Assembly (NCBI GenBank): GCA_000471045.1
Contig: KI301992.1
Coordinates: forward strand, 1,202,069 to 1,266,068
Reading direction: 5' to 3'
Source: an actinobacterium LLX17
GTDB lineage: Bacteria > Actinomycetota > Actinomycetes > Propionibacteriales > Nocardioidaceae
Length of the DNA: 64,000 bases
Shown: positions 12,699-22,602 of the stretch, piece after piece
How the letters are laid out: each line of letters starts with the position of its first letter
Numbering within the stretch: position 1 is the first letter of the stretch
Position numbers and translations under genes: made by a program
Notes under the pieces: generated by a model
Seen by the model: only the letters and a program-made list of their open reading frames with translations
Database searches by the model: none
Told to the model about the DNA's origin: nothing

Positions 12699-14177
12699 GT
12701 GACCGTCCAGCCCCCGATCGACCAGTCCCCGATCGACGACCTGTCCGCGCGACTGGTCGAGTTCGTGGGGGCGCTGCGCAGCAAGGGCATCCCGGCCGGC
12801 ACGAGCGAGACGGTCGACGCGGCCGCCGTGGCGGTCGCCCTGGGGCTCGAGGACCGTGAACGCCTGCGGGAAGGTCTGGCCAGTGCTCTCGTGCGGCGCG
12901 GTGGTCAGCGCACGGTGTTCGACATGACGTTCGACCTGTTCTTCCCGGCGGGCATCGGGCTCGGGGCCGGTTCCGCCGAGCACGACCCCGAGTCCGTCGA
13001 GGACCTGCGCGACCTGCTGGCCATGGCGCTGGCCGAGAGCGACCTGCGCACGTTGCAGCAGGTGGCCGAGCTGGCCGTCGAGATGCTGGGTGAGGTGGCG
13101 GCCGCAGGAAGCTCGGCCGGTGGGTGGTCCGCCTACCAGACCCTCGACCGCATGCGCCCGCAGACGCTCGTCGCCGCTGCCGAGGCCGCGCGCCGTGCCG
13201 GATCGGAGCGGGCCGAGATGGAGGGGTCGGGCGCCGGCCAAGGTTCTGGGCAGGGTTCTGGGGGCGGCGCGGGCAGCGGTCAGGGCGGCGCGGGCCAGTC
13301 CGGCGGTGATGTCGCCGACGGACTCGTGCGCGATGAGGTCCGCCGGGCCGTCAACGCCTTCCGCGCGATGGTGGAGGCCGAGGCGCGCCGGCGCACGGCC
13401 GAGGTGCGCGGTCGTGAGCTGGTCACCCGGCACGCGGTGCGCCAGGGCGCGGGGCAGGTCGAGTTTCTCTCGGCCAATGCGCAGCAGCTCGAGGAGCTCC
13501 GCCAGGCGGTGCAGCCGCTCTCGCGCAAGCTCGCGACCCGGCTCTCCTCGCGCCGCCGGCGCGCCCACCGCGGGCGCATCGACATCCGACGCACCCTGCG
13601 TCGTGCGATGGGCACCGGTGGCGTCCCGATGGTGCCGGTGCACGCTCCCCCACACCCGGCGCGTCCCGAGCTGGTGCTGCTCTGCGACGTGTCCGGGTCG
13701 GTGGCCGGCTTCTCAGGCTTCACGATGCTGCTCGTGCAGGCCCTCAAGGACCAGTTCAGCAAGATCCGGGTCTTCGCCTTCGTCAACACCGTCGATGAGG
13801 TGACCGACCTGCTGCGAGACGGTGGCGACCTGCGACGGCGCATCTCCGAGGAGGCGCGCGTCACGAAGTGGCACACCAGCAGCGACTACGGCGAGACGTT
13901 CGCCGACTTCACGGCCGAGTACCTCGACGCCGTCGGACCCCGGACGTCCGTGCTGATCCTCGGTGACGCCCGCAACAACAACCAGGCGCTGCAGCTCGAC
14001 GCCCTGCACCGGATCGCGCTGCCGGCGCGGCGCACCTTCTGGCTCAACCCCGAGCACAGCAGCAAGTGGGGTCTGGGCGACTCCGTCGCCCCTGAGTACG
14101 CGGAGGTCGTCGAGATGCACGAGTGCCGCACGATGGAGCAGCTCGAGCGGTTCATCTCGCGTCTCCTGCCCGTCTGA
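12699..14177 (+). CDS. VWA domain-containing CoxE-like protein
   Basis: 492 aa. The C-terminal half is a von Willebrand A domain with the MIDAS start LVLLCDVSGSV (DxSGS) and a later LGDARNNN. The N-terminal half is helical; between them is a flexible Gly/Ser/Gln-rich linker (about residues 175-205). It forms an operon with the MoxR ATPase. Pairs of this kind remodel or load metals onto partner enzymes; the client here is unknown. Start GTG 12699 was chosen from the 4-nt gap to the preceding stop and the conserved N-terminus. Confidence 0.9.
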   Translation: MTVQPPIDQSPIDDLSARLVEFVGALRSKGIPAGTSETVDAAAVAVALGLEDRERLREGLASALVRRGGQRTVFDMTFDLFFPAGIGLGAGSAEHDPESVEDLRDLLAMALAESDLRTLQQVAELAVEMLGEVAAAGSSAGGWSAYQTLDRMRPQTLVAAAEAARRAGSERAEMEGSGAGQGSGQGSGGGAGSGQGGAGQSGGDVADGLVRDEVRRAVNAFRAMVEAEARRRTAEVRGRELVTRHAVRQGAGQVEFLSANAQQLEELRQAVQPLSRKLATRLSSRRRRAHRGRIDIRRTLRRAMGTGGVPMVPVHAPPHPARPELVLLCDVSGSVAGFSGFTMLLVQALKDQFSKIRVFAFVNTVDEVTDLLRDGGDLRRRISEEARVTKWHTSSDYGETFADFTAEYLDAVGPRTSVLILGDARNNNQALQLDALHRIALPARRTFWLNPEHSSKWGLGDSVAPEYAEVVEMHECRTMEQLERFISRLLPV

Positions 14178-14211
14178 CCTCGCCGGCCCCGAAAGCAGCC
14201 TCACAGTGACC

Positions 14212-14235
14212 CCCGAGGGCTTACTCTGACTCGGG
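14212..14235 (+). promoter_or_regulatory. Candidate operator: inverted repeat centred on a -10 box
   Basis: CCCGAG at 14212-14217 and CTCGGG at 14230-14235 form a 6-12-6 inverted repeat enclosing TACTCT (14222-14227), a good -10 for the downstream histidine kinase. A protein bound here would block the promoter. The arms are short, so chance is possible. Confidence 0.35.
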
Positions 14236-14267
14236 CGAGAAGCAGTCTCGCGAGGAAGGGTCGAGCG

Positions 14268-15956
14268 ATGACGCAGCAGCACGGGGTCCGCGGCCCTCGG
14301 CTGGAGTTCGAGACCTTGCTGGCACAGATGGTCTCCCAGGCCGAGGAGATGATGTCGTCGCAGTCGAGACTGCGCGACCTGATCCGCGTCAACCACGTCG
14401 TCACGAGCGATCTCGACCTGGACTCCGTGCTGCGTCGCATCGTCGAGATGTCGACCGAGCTGATCGGCGCGCGGTACGCCGCCATGGGTGTCATCAGCGA
14501 CGACGGTGGTCTCGAGCAGTTCATCCACGTCGGGATCGACGACGCCGCGGCCGAGCACATCGGCGACCTCCCCGAGGGCAAGGGTCTGCTCGGGGCGATC
14601 ATCGACGATCCGCGACCGGTCAGTCTGGACGCGATCTCCGGTGATCCGCGATCCGTCGGGTTCCCCGACAACCACCCGCCGATGGAGAGCTTCCTCGGGG
14701 TGCCGATCCGGGTGCGCGACGAGGTCTACGGCAACCTCTACCTCACCAACAGCAGCCGGGGGTCCTTCTCCCCCGACGACGTCGAGCTGGCTCAGTCGCT
14801 GGCCGCCACCGCGGGCATCGCCATCGCCAATGCCCGCCAGTTCGACGACGCCCAGTACCGCGAGCGGTGGTCGTCGGCGCTCGCGGACGCGGCGCGGCTG
14901 CTGCTCGCCGACGAGGACGGCGCGCAGATCCCCGACCTGCTGCAGACGGTGCGGCGCTTGGCGGAGGCCGACATGGTCGGCCTGTGCGCCGTCGACGTCG
15001 AGGGCGGCACGGTCCGTGTCGACGATGCGGTGGGTGACGGCAGCTCCGTCCCGGTCCGCGGGGTGCTCCCCGACCCCGATCGCCGGATCATCGGTCCGAT
15101 CCTGGCCGGCGAACCGGCGATCGTGGTCGACCTCGCCGGCAGCGTCGAGCGGGACGGGACGGTGCAGCCGTACCTGGCCGACGTCGTGGTGGTGCCGTTC
15201 GCGGTGTCGTTCCGGCCGGGTTCGGCCCTGTGGGTCGCGCGGGGCGCAGGGCGGCTGCCCTTCAAGGAGCGCGACCTGGCCATGATCCAGTCCTTCACCA
15301 ACCACGTGACCGTCACCCTGGACCGCGCCGAGGTCCGTCGCACCCGGCGACGCGTGGCCATGCTGGAGGACCGCAGCCGCATTGCCCGCGATCTCCATGA
15401 CCACGTGATCCAGCGACTGTTCGCGACCGGTCTGAGCCTGCAGGCCACGGCCGCCCGGGTCGAGCCCGATGCGGCAGGTCGGCTCTCGGTGCTGGTGCAG
15501 GAGATCGACGCTGCCATCACCCAGATTCGACACAGCATCTTCGCGCTGAACCAGGACGTCGAGCGGTCCGACACGGGTCTCCGCTCCCGCATCCTGGCCG
15601 TGGTCGCTCGCATCGGAGAGCACCTGCCACGTCAGCCGACCGTGATGTTCGTGGGGCCGGTCGACCTGATGACCGACGCGGACCTGGCAGGCGACGTCGA
15701 GGCCGTGGTCAGCGAGGCTCTCACCAACGCGGTCCGGCACGCCCAGGCGGAGGCCATCGCGGTCGAGATCGCGATCGAGCACGGGACGATCCATGTCACC
15801 GTCACCGACGACGGGATCGGCCCGGGGTCACCCCCCCGCCGCAGCGGACTGGCCAATCTCGAGGAGCGGGCCTTGCAGCACGACGGCGCCTCGTCAATCT
15901 CCGCGGGCGCGGACGGCGGAACCGTCCTGCACTGGCGGGCGACGCTCGGGACCTGA
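14268..15956 (+). CDS. GAF-domain sensor histidine kinase (DevS/DosT-like)
   Basis: 562 aa cytoplasmic kinase. Order: N-terminal helix, GAF domain 1 (about residues 40-190), GAF-like domain 2 (about 200-350), HisKA_3 dimerisation helix with phospho-acceptor His377 in ARDLHDHVIQRLF, and an HATPase domain with N-box EALTNAVRHA and DDGIGPG. This is the DevS/NarL-family kinase layout. No membrane helix is visible. No response regulator is encoded in the window, so it is an orphan or its partner lies elsewhere. GAGGAAGG precedes the ATG, so unlike many neighbours this transcript has a leader. Confidence 0.92.
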   Translation: MTQQHGVRGPRLEFETLLAQMVSQAEEMMSSQSRLRDLIRVNHVVTSDLDLDSVLRRIVEMSTELIGARYAAMGVISDDGGLEQFIHVGIDDAAAEHIGDLPEGKGLLGAIIDDPRPVSLDAISGDPRSVGFPDNHPPMESFLGVPIRVRDEVYGNLYLTNSSRGSFSPDDVELAQSLAATAGIAIANARQFDDAQYRERWSSALADAARLLLADEDGAQIPDLLQTVRRLAEADMVGLCAVDVEGGTVRVDDAVGDGSSVPVRGVLPDPDRRIIGPILAGEPAIVVDLAGSVERDGTVQPYLADVVVVPFAVSFRPGSALWVARGAGRLPFKERDLAMIQSFTNHVTVTLDRAEVRRTRRRVAMLEDRSRIARDLHDHVIQRLFATGLSLQATAARVEPDAAGRLSVLVQEIDAAITQIRHSIFALNQDVERSDTGLRSRILAVVARIGEHLPRQPTVMFVGPVDLMTDADLAGDVEAVVSEALTNAVRHAQAEAIAVEIAIEHGTIHVTVTDDGIGPGSPPRRSGLANLEERALQHDGASSISAGADGGTVLHWRATLGT

Positions 15957-16005
15957 CCGTCCGCGCTCGTCCGCGCCGACGATTCACGGGTGACCCCCGA
16001 CGACG

Positions 16006-16056
16006 TATGCTGGAGATGCGGGGAGAGGGCCCCGCATGGGAGGTCACTTCGGTGAC
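16006..16056 (+). other. Promoter plus two tandem hairpins in the 5' leader of the metalloprotease gene
   Basis: TATGCT at 16006-16011 is a good -10. Immediately downstream are GCGGGG/CCCCGC (16018-16035, 6-bp stem, 6-nt loop) and GTCAC-TTCG-GTGAC (16043-16056, UUCG tetraloop). The remaining leader to the start codon is about 120 nt. This suggests a structured leader; I could not match it to a known riboswitch class. Confidence 0.4.
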
Positions 16057-16175
16057 GTGGCAGCGGAGCGTTCGCGCTCGGCACGATGCCGGTCCACACG
16101 TGGGCAGCGTCGTCGGGGGTCGGTGCTGCCGTGGTGGCGCCGTGCAGATCATGAGGGTTTTGGGAGAGACTCGTG

Positions 16176-18959
16176 ATGAACAGGACACTGTGGCGACGGC
16201 TCGGGGCGGCCACTGCCGTCACCGTGGTGACGGCGATGCTGGTGGCAGACGCCGTCGAGAGACCGCCGGCTGACGGAGCGGACGGGTTGGCCGCCGGGAC
16301 GGAAGCGGTGATGCCGTCCTCGACGGCCGCCGAGCACGGTGACACACACGGCGAAGACCATGCGCCGGCCCTGCCGCCGGCGCCACCGCTCACACCGGAC
16401 GACGTCCTCGACCTCGACCTGCCGGGTCCCGTGGTGGGACCTGACGCTGTCGCGGCGCTCGGCGAACAGCTCAGCCTCGTTGCCGCGCGGCAGGACGTCA
16501 CCCCCGCCGAGCTGACCGAGGCCTTCCAGGACCCCACGCTCGGCGTCGGTACCGATGGCGTGCTGTTCTACGTCGAGACGGCGGCCGAGGCAGCCGAGCA
16601 GCTGGTCGAGAGCGACCCCCAGGTCGCCGGCGCGCTCGCGGCCCCCGTCGTGCCGCTCGACCAGACCTTCGCCCTGCACAGCAAGCCGGGATCCGCCCGG
16701 ACGGTCTACCTCGACTTCGACGGCCACACGGTGACAGGCACGGGCTGGAACTCCAGCCACGGGGTGCCGTCGGGCTTCCACATCGGCTACTCGCTGGACG
16801 GCAGCTACGGATCGTTCTCCGAGCAGGAGCGTCGGATCATCCAGGACGTGTGGCAGCGCGTGGCCGAGGACTACGCCGCCTTCGACGTCGACGTGACGAC
16901 ACAGGACCCGGGTCTCGCCGCCCTGACGCGCACCTCCTCCTCTGACACCACGTGGGGCACCCGCGCCCTCATCACGGACACGGCCGGCTTCCCCACGATG
17001 TGCGGCAGCGGCTGTTCCGGCGTCGCCTACGTAGGCACCGCGAACGCGACCGGCGTCGGTGAGCGGTACTCGCCCGCCTGGATCAAGGGCAACCTCTACG
17101 AGAACACCCCGCGCGCGATGGCCCACGTCATCAGCCACGAGGTGGGGCACACCTTCGGGCTGCAGCACGCCTCCACCACCACCAGTGCGTACTACAGCGG
17201 GCACGAGAACTGGGGACCACTGATGGGATCCCCCTCGTCGCGGGGCGTGAGCCAGTGGACCGACCACACCTACCCCGGCGCCGTCCGCAGCACGATCCAG
17301 GACGGGGACGACGTCGTGACCCTCGGCCGTCATGGCCTGGCTCCCCGCGGGGACGAGGCGCCCGACTCGACGAGTGGCGCGCCGGCCGTGAGCGGCTCCG
17401 GCTCCGCCGGGTACATCAGCACGCGGTCCGACCGTGACACCTGGGCCATCGGCAGGTGCAGCGGCCCGGTGACCGTCCAGGTCGCCTCGCCGCACGCCGA
17501 GGCGAACCTCGACGTCGGGCTGACGGTCCTCGACTCCTCGGGCGCCGTCCTGGGGTCGACCGGCCAAGGGTCGGGCCAGACGGCGGGCTGGCCACCGGAG
17601 CCGACCGGGATGGACGCCAGCCTGAGCGTGACCAACGGCGGGCAGATGTGGGCTCGTATCGACGGCATCGGCCGCACCAACGTCTATTCCGACTACGGCA
17701 GCATCGGCGCCTACGTCATCCGCGTCAGCTGTGCAGGCAGCACCGGCGGATCGACGCCACCGGCCACGGTCCAGCCGGGACTCGCCCAGGTGACCGGTCG
17801 GCCGGAGGTCTGGTTGGTCAACGGCTCCTCGCGGCACCACGTGCCCACCATGGCCGAGCTCACCATCTTCATGTCGCGACTCGGCGGCATCCGGGCCGCC
17901 TCGGCCTCCGCGATCGAGGCCCTGCCCCAGGGTGCGCCCGCCACGCGACTCGTGACCGACGAGCGCAACAAGTCCCGGTGGGTCCTGCAGGCCGGCGGCA
18001 CCCGGCACGCCGTAGACGCCGAGCGGGCCACGGCGTACGGGCACCGTGACGACACCGCCATCACCCTGAAGGGCGCGCAGGTCGACGCCTTCACACCCGG
18101 TGCAGCGGTGGGTGACTTCTATCTCGGCGACGGCGACCCGCGCGTCTTCCTGCGGGAGGGCACGACACGCCGGTACGTGACCACGATGGGTGCGCTCAAC
18201 GCAGTGGCCACGAACGCAACTCTCGTGCGACTGCCGGCATCGGCCACGAGCGGACTCACCGACGGCCCGGCCCTGCTGCAGCCCCACACGCTCGTCCGCC
18301 AGGACGGTCGCAACGACGTGTACCTGGTGCTGGGCAACTCCGGACTGCTCCACGTGCCCTCCTTCGGGCTGGCGCGGGACGCTGGGGCGACCGTCTACAC
18401 CGTCGTGGCCGGCGGGTCGTTGACACGGAACCCCGTCACGCCCGGTTCGTTGGCTCCCCTCGCCCGCTGCGGGGGCACCACGTACCTGGCGTCAGGAGGA
18501 CGACTGCGCCCCACCTCCGGAGCCGAGACCACCGGCCTCGCGCCGGTGGACCTGCCGAGCACGGCCTGCGGAGGACTGCCCAAGGCGGCCGCCGTGGCGG
18601 CACCGCTCTTCGTGCAGCAGCCCGGGCGCCCCGAGGTCTTCTGGGTGGAGGGCGGCCGCTTGCACCACGTCCGGACCTATCCGCTCCTCCTGGTGCTCAA
18701 CGGCGCCCGCCTGCTCGACCTGGTGAGCTGGAGCGGCGAGACGACCTCGCTGGTCGGCCAGGGTGCGCCGCTGCTGGTGCCGGGATCGTTCGTGCAGTTC
18801 CCGGGAGACGCGGCGGTCTACCAGGGCGACGGCCGGACCATCCGGCAGGTCACGAGCTTCGCCGCACTGCTCCGCCTCGGCGGCGGCCTCGTGCCCCTGA
18901 TCGAGCGGCTCCCCACCGACTACCGCGCCTTCTACACCGTCGGCACGCCGGTCCTCTAG
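16176..18959 (+). CDS. Secreted zinc metalloprotease (metzincin) with C-terminal repeat domain
   Basis: 927 aa. An N-terminal signal sequence ([20 protein letters not shown]) is followed by a propeptide-like acidic region. The catalytic domain carries [11 protein letters not shown] at residues 321-331, the HExxHxxGxxH zinc site of metzincins. A jelly-roll-like region follows. From about residue 535 there are roughly seven copies of a unit built around [16 protein letters not shown] or a variant ([32 protein letters not shown]), probably a beta-propeller or wall-binding module. Start ATG 16176 is preferred over GTG 16173 because GGGAGAG at 16162-16168 is 7 nt upstream. Likely extracellular. 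Confidence 0.87.
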   Translation: MNRTLWRRLGAATAVTVVTAMLVADAVERPPADGADGLAAGTEAVMPSSTAAEHGDTHGEDHAPALPPAPPLTPDDVLDLDLPGPVVGPDAVAALGEQLSLVAARQDVTPAELTEAFQDPTLGVGTDGVLFYVETAAEAAEQLVESDPQVAGALAAPVVPLDQTFALHSKPGSARTVYLDFDGHTVTGTGWNSSHGVPSGFHIGYSLDGSYGSFSEQERRIIQDVWQRVAEDYAAFDVDVTTQDPGLAALTRTSSSDTTWGTRALITDTAGFPTMCGSGCSGVAYVGTANATGVGERYSPAWIKGNLYENTPRAMAHVISHEVGHTFGLQHASTTTSAYYSGHENWGPLMGSPSSRGVSQWTDHTYPGAVRSTIQDGDDVVTLGRHGLAPRGDEAPDSTSGAPAVSGSGSAGYISTRSDRDTWAIGRCSGPVTVQVASPHAEANLDVGLTVLDSSGAVLGSTGQGSGQTAGWPPEPTGMDASLSVTNGGQMWARIDGIGRTNVYSDYGSIGAYVIRVSCAGSTGGSTPPATVQPGLAQVTGRPEVWLVNGSSRHHVPTMAELTIFMSRLGGIRAASASAIEALPQGAPATRLVTDERNKSRWVLQAGGTRHAVDAERATAYGHRDDTAITLKGAQVDAFTPGAAVGDFYLGDGDPRVFLREGTTRRYVTTMGALNAVATNATLVRLPASATSGLTDGPALLQPHTLVRQDGRNDVYLVLGNSGLLHVPSFGLARDAGATVYTVVAGGSLTRNPVTPGSLAPLARCGGTTYLASGGRLRPTSGAETTGLAPVDLPSTACGGLPKAAAVAAPLFVQQPGRPEVFWVEGGRLHHVRTYPLLLVLNGARLLDLVSWSGETTSLVGQGAPLLVPGSFVQFPGDAAVYQGDGRTIRQVTSFAALLRLGGGLVPLIERLPTDYRAFYTVGTPVL

Positions 18960-19074
18960 GACCCGGCCGGCGGCGGTGCGCCAGGCCGAACGGGACACGC
19001 ACCTGACTGCTGACAGACTGGTCCCAGGTGCTCCTCGCCGGAGTCGCCACGCACGACGACGAAGGGTGCACCAC

Positions 19075-20175
19075 ATGCAGCAGGTCAGGGCCGTCATCGC
19101 ACGGTCGAAGGACGCTCCGGTCGAGCTCGTGACGATCAACGTCCCGGACCCCGGCCCCGGCGAGGCCGTGGTCCAGGTGCAGGCCTGCGGCGTCTGCCAC
19201 ACCGACCTGCACTACCGCCAGGGTGGCATCAACGACGAGTTCCCCTTCCTGCTCGGTCACGAGGCCGCAGGTGTCGTGGAGGCCGTCGGGCCGGACGTCA
19301 CGGACGTCGCTCCGGGCGACTTCGTGGTGCTGAACTGGCGCGCCGTGTGTGGCGACTGCCGGGCCTGCAACCGTGGCGAGCCCCAGTACTGCTTCGCGAC
19401 GCACAACGCCACGCAGAAGATGACCCTCGAGGATGGCACCGAGCTCTCCCCCGCTCTCGGCATCGGCGCGTTCGCCGAGAAGACGCTGGTCGCCGCCGGC
19501 CAGTGCACCAAGGTCGACCCGTCGGCCCGTCCGGCGGCCGTGGGCCTGCTGGGCTGCGGCGTGATGGCCGGCATCGGTGCCGCGATCAACACCGGCGGCG
19601 CCACACGGGGCCGCTCCGTGGCCGTCATCGGTTGCGGTGGCGTGGGCGTCGCGGCTGTCGCGGGAGCGGCCCTCGCGGGTGCCAGCCCGATCATCGCGGT
19701 CGACATCGACGCCAAGAAGCTCGAGACCGCTCGCAGCATGGGTGCCACCCACACCGTCGACTCCTCGCAGACTGATCCGGTGGCGGCGATCAAGGAGATC
19801 GCGGCCCAGACCTACCCCGGCGCCGAGGGTGCCGACATCGTCATCGAGGCGGTCGGCCGACCGGAGACCTGGAAGCAGGCGTTCTACGCCCGCGACCTCG
19901 CCGGCACCGTCGTGCTCGTCGGCGTCCCGACGCCGGACATGTCCGTGCCGGAGCTGCCCCTGATCGACGTGTTCGGCCGCGGCGGGTCCCTGAAGTCGAG
20001 CTGGTACGGCGACTGCCTGCCGAGTCGTGACTTCCCGATGCTGGTCGACCTCTACCAGCAGGGCCGGCTCGACCTCGACGCGTTCGTCACCGAGGAGATC
20101 TCCATCGACGGCGTCGAGGCGGCGTTCGAGCGGATGCACCACGGCGACGTCCTCCGCTCGGTGGTGGTGCTCTGA
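19075..20175 (+). CDS. mscR: S-(hydroxymethyl)mycothiol dehydrogenase (formaldehyde dehydrogenase, MscR type)
   Basis: 366 aa zinc-dependent class III-type alcohol dehydrogenase. It has catalytic-zinc [14 protein letters not shown] and GHEAAG, structural-zinc cysteines in [15 protein letters not shown], and a Rossmann motif [15 protein letters not shown]. It oxidises the formaldehyde-mycothiol adduct to S-formylmycothiol using NAD and can also act as S-nitrosomycothiol reductase in relatives. Placement before an MBL-fold hydrolase is the order found in mycobacteria. The upstream GAAGGG supports ATG 19075. Consistent with mshC in the same window. Confidence 0.9.
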   Translation: MQQVRAVIARSKDAPVELVTINVPDPGPGEAVVQVQACGVCHTDLHYRQGGINDEFPFLLGHEAAGVVEAVGPDVTDVAPGDFVVLNWRAVCGDCRACNRGEPQYCFATHNATQKMTLEDGTELSPALGIGAFAEKTLVAAGQCTKVDPSARPAAVGLLGCGVMAGIGAAINTGGATRGRSVAVIGCGGVGVAAVAGAALAGASPIIAVDIDAKKLETARSMGATHTVDSSQTDPVAAIKEIAAQTYPGAEGADIVIEAVGRPETWKQAFYARDLAGTVVLVGVPTPDMSVPELPLIDVFGRGGSLKSSWYGDCLPSRDFPMLVDLYQQGRLDLDAFVTEEISIDGVEAAFERMHHGDVLRSVVVL

Positions 20176-20789
20176 TGGCGGCCCGCATCGATCACGCGGT
20201 CACTGCCGGCACGTTCAGCCTCGACGGCGAGACGTTCGACGTCGACAACAACGTCTGGATCGTCGGTGACGACGCCGAGTGTCTCGTCATCGACGCCCCG
20301 CACTCGGTCGACGAGATCCTGGCCGCCGTCGGCGACCGCCGGCTCACCGCGATCGTGTGCACCCACGCGCACGACGACCACGTGCGGATGGCCCCGGAGC
20401 TGCGCGAGCGCACCGGTGCCCCGATCTTCCTGCACCCGGCCGACCGTCCGGTGTGGGAGCTGACCCACGGCGAGCACATCGCCTGGGACACCGACCTGAC
20501 GGACGGACAGTCGATCGACGTGGCCGGCACGACCCTGACCGTGCTGCACACCCCGGGCCACGCGCCCGGCGCCGTGTGCCTGCACGCACCTGACCTCGGG
20601 TGCGTGTTCACCGGCGACACGTTGTTCAACGGCGGCCCCGGCGCGACCGGTCGGTCGTTCAGCGATCGTCCGACGATCGAGGCGTCGATCCGCTCGCGGT
20701 TGTTCGCCCTGCCGGACGACACCGTGGTGCACACCGGCCACGGCGACGACACGACGATCGGGGCCGAGAAGGCGAACCTCGACGGCTGA
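20175..20789 (+). CDS. MBL-fold metallo-hydrolase, partner of the mycothiol-dependent dehydrogenase
   Basis: 204 aa glyoxalase II-like fold: metal-binding THAHDDH, HTPGHAPG, FTGDTLF and a terminal TGHGDDT. Start overlaps the mscR stop by one base (TGATG), so the two are translated together. By context it may hydrolyse S-formylmycothiol or a related thioester, which is inference; the fold and metal ligands are seen directly. Confidence 0.9.
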   Translation: MAARIDHAVTAGTFSLDGETFDVDNNVWIVGDDAECLVIDAPHSVDEILAAVGDRRLTAIVCTHAHDDHVRMAPELRERTGAPIFLHPADRPVWELTHGEHIAWDTDLTDGQSIDVAGTTLTVLHTPGHAPGAVCLHAPDLGCVFTGDTLFNGGPGATGRSFSDRPTIEASIRSRLFALPDDTVVHTGHGDDTTIGAEKANLDG

Positions 20790-20804
20790 TCACCGGGGGC
20801 GGAG

Positions 20805-21794
20805 TCAGGAGGCCTTGATGAAGCCTTCGGCCTCCAGCCACTCGTAGGCGACGTCGACGGGCTCGCGGCCCTCGACGTCGACCTCCGCGTTCAGCTCCAG
20901 CATGACCTCGTCGGTCAGCTTCTCGGTGACGGGCCCGAACAGGTCGGCGATGGCGGGGTTGTCCTCGAGCAGGGCGTCGTCGACCACGAGCGAGACGTTG
21001 TACTTGGGGAAGTACTCGCGGTCGTCCTCCAGCACCGTGAGGTCGAGCGCCTTGATGCGGCCGTCGGTCGTGAACACCTCGCCGAACGTGCACTCCCCCT
21101 TCGCGGTCGCGCTGTAGATGGCGCCGGTCTGGTACGTCTTGAGGTTGCTCTCGGGCACGCCGTTGGGGTCGCCCAGCGGCACCTCGTACGTCGTGAGCAT
21201 CCCTGGCAGGCCGTCAGGCCGGTTGGTGAACTCCGACTCGACGCAGAAGGTGCGCTCCTCGACCGGCACCTGCGGCAGCTCCGACAGCTTGGTGATGCCG
21301 AGGCGGTCGGACGTCTCCTGCGTGATGGCGAAGCCGTAGGTGTTGTTCATCGGCGCCGGCGGCAGCCAGGCGAGGTCGTTGAGGTCGAGGTCCTCGTCGC
21401 GGACGGCGACGTACTGCTCCTGCTCGCCCGGGATCGGCTTGTCGTGGCCGAGGTAGGTGATCCAGCCGGTTCCGGTGTACTCCCACATCGCGTCGATCTG
21501 GCCGTCGAGGTGGGCCTGACGTGCCGCGGCGCTGCCGGGGATGTTGGTCAGGTCGATCACCTCGGCCCCCGCCGAGGAGAGCAGCGTGACGGCCATCTTG
21601 CCCAGGATGATGTTCTCGGTGAAGTTCTTCGAGCCGATCGAGATCTCCAGGCCCTCGAGCGACTCGACGTCGGACACGGGACCGGCGAGCTCGCCGGAAC
21701 GCACGGGGCCAGCAGCTGTGCCGAGCCCGCAGGACGAGAGCAGCAGCGCCAGCATCACGGCCGTGGCGGGGATGCTGCGGGAGAGACGAGTCAT
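20805..21794 (-). CDS. Osmoprotectant/glycine betaine ABC transporter substrate-binding lipoprotein
   Basis: 329 aa, OpuAC/OpuCC/ProX family. A lipoprotein signal (ALLLSSCG) is followed by ISIGSKNFTENIILGKM, the typical binding-protein start of quaternary-amine systems, and MWEYTGTGWITYLG. The ATG at 21794 is chosen because it gives a proper signal peptide. Last gene of a four-gene operon; only 1 nt separates it from the upstream permease stop. It would deliver betaine-type solutes to the membrane complex. Confidence 0.9.
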   Translation of the reverse strand: MTRLSRSIPATAVMLALLLSSCGLGTAAGPVRSGELAGPVSDVESLEGLEISIGSKNFTENIILGKMAVTLLSSAGAEVIDLTNIPGSAAARQAHLDGQIDAMWEYTGTGWITYLGHDKPIPGEQEQYVAVRDEDLDLNDLAWLPPAPMNNTYGFAITQETSDRLGITKLSELPQVPVEERTFCVESEFTNRPDGLPGMLTTYEVPLGDPNGVPESNLKTYQTGAIYSATAKGECTFGEVFTTDGRIKALDLTVLEDDREYFPKYNVSLVVDDALLEDNPAIADLFGPVTEKLTDEVMLELNAEVDVEGREPVDVAYEWLEAEGFIKAS

Positions 21795-21795
21795 G

Positions 21796-22602
21796 TCAGA
21801 TCCCCTTCGGCCGGGTGGCCAGCTCGAGGACACGGCCCAGCCACTCGATGAGCAGGGCCAGGAGGGCGATCAGCACGGCGCCGGTGACCATGAGCGAGAA
21901 GCGGAACAGGCTGATGCCGGTCTGCAGGATCTCGCCCAGTCCCCCGGCGTCGATGAAGCAGGCGAGCGAGGCGGTGCCGGCGATCAGCACCAGGGAGGTG
22001 CGGACACCCGCCATGATGACGGGGATCGCCAGGGGCACCTCGATGCGGAACAGGGTCATGGCGCCAGTCATGCCGAGTCCGCGTCCGGCCTCGACGAGCG
22101 TCGGGTCGACGCCCTGGATGCCGACGATGGTGTTGCGCAACACGGGCAGGATCCCGTACAGGCTCAGGGCGTAGATGGCGGTCCAGAATCCGCCGTCGAG
22201 CCACAGGAAGAGCAGCACGATCAGCCCGACGGACGGGGCCGCCTGTCCGGCGTTCGCGATGCCCACGACGACCGGCGCTGCAGCACGGAATCGTCCGCGG
22301 GTCAGCATGATGCCCAGCGGCACCGCCACCAGCACGACGATCGCGGCGGAGACGAGGGTCAGCTGCACGTGCTCCCACATCAGGCTGCGGATGACGCCCC
22401 AGCGCAGCTGCTGAGCCTCGACCGAGTCGAGCTCGGCGGTCTGCCGCCACCAGACGAAGGCACCGAAGACCGCGGCCACCAGCACCGGCGGCACCACGAG
22501 CATGATGACCATCTCGCGGGTGATGACGCGCGCGGACTGCTCCGGCGCGACGTCGTCGTCGCTCTCGACCACGGGGACGGGAGCGGGGCGCGACTCAGCC
22601 AT
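21796..22602 (-). CDS. Osmoprotectant ABC transporter permease (second permease)
   Basis: 268 aa. An N-terminal membrane segment (IMLVVPPVLVAAVFGAFVW) precedes the binding-protein-dependent transport domain with about five further helices and the EAA-loop region (EAGRGLGMTGAMTLFRIEVP). Overlaps the ATPase gene by 8 nt, so the operon is tightly coupled. Pairs with the permease at 23,812 to form the heteromeric channel. Confidence 0.9.
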   Translation of the reverse strand: MAESRPAPVPVVESDDDVAPEQSARVITREMVIMLVVPPVLVAAVFGAFVWWRQTAELDSVEAQQLRWGVIRSLMWEHVQLTLVSAAIVVLVAVPLGIMLTRGRFRAAAPVVVGIANAGQAAPSVGLIVLLFLWLDGGFWTAIYALSLYGILPVLRNTIVGIQGVDPTLVEAGRGLGMTGAMTLFRIEVPLAIPVIMAGVRTSLVLIAGTASLACFIDAGGLGEILQTGISLFRFSLMVTGAVLIALLALLIEWLGRVLELATRPKGI

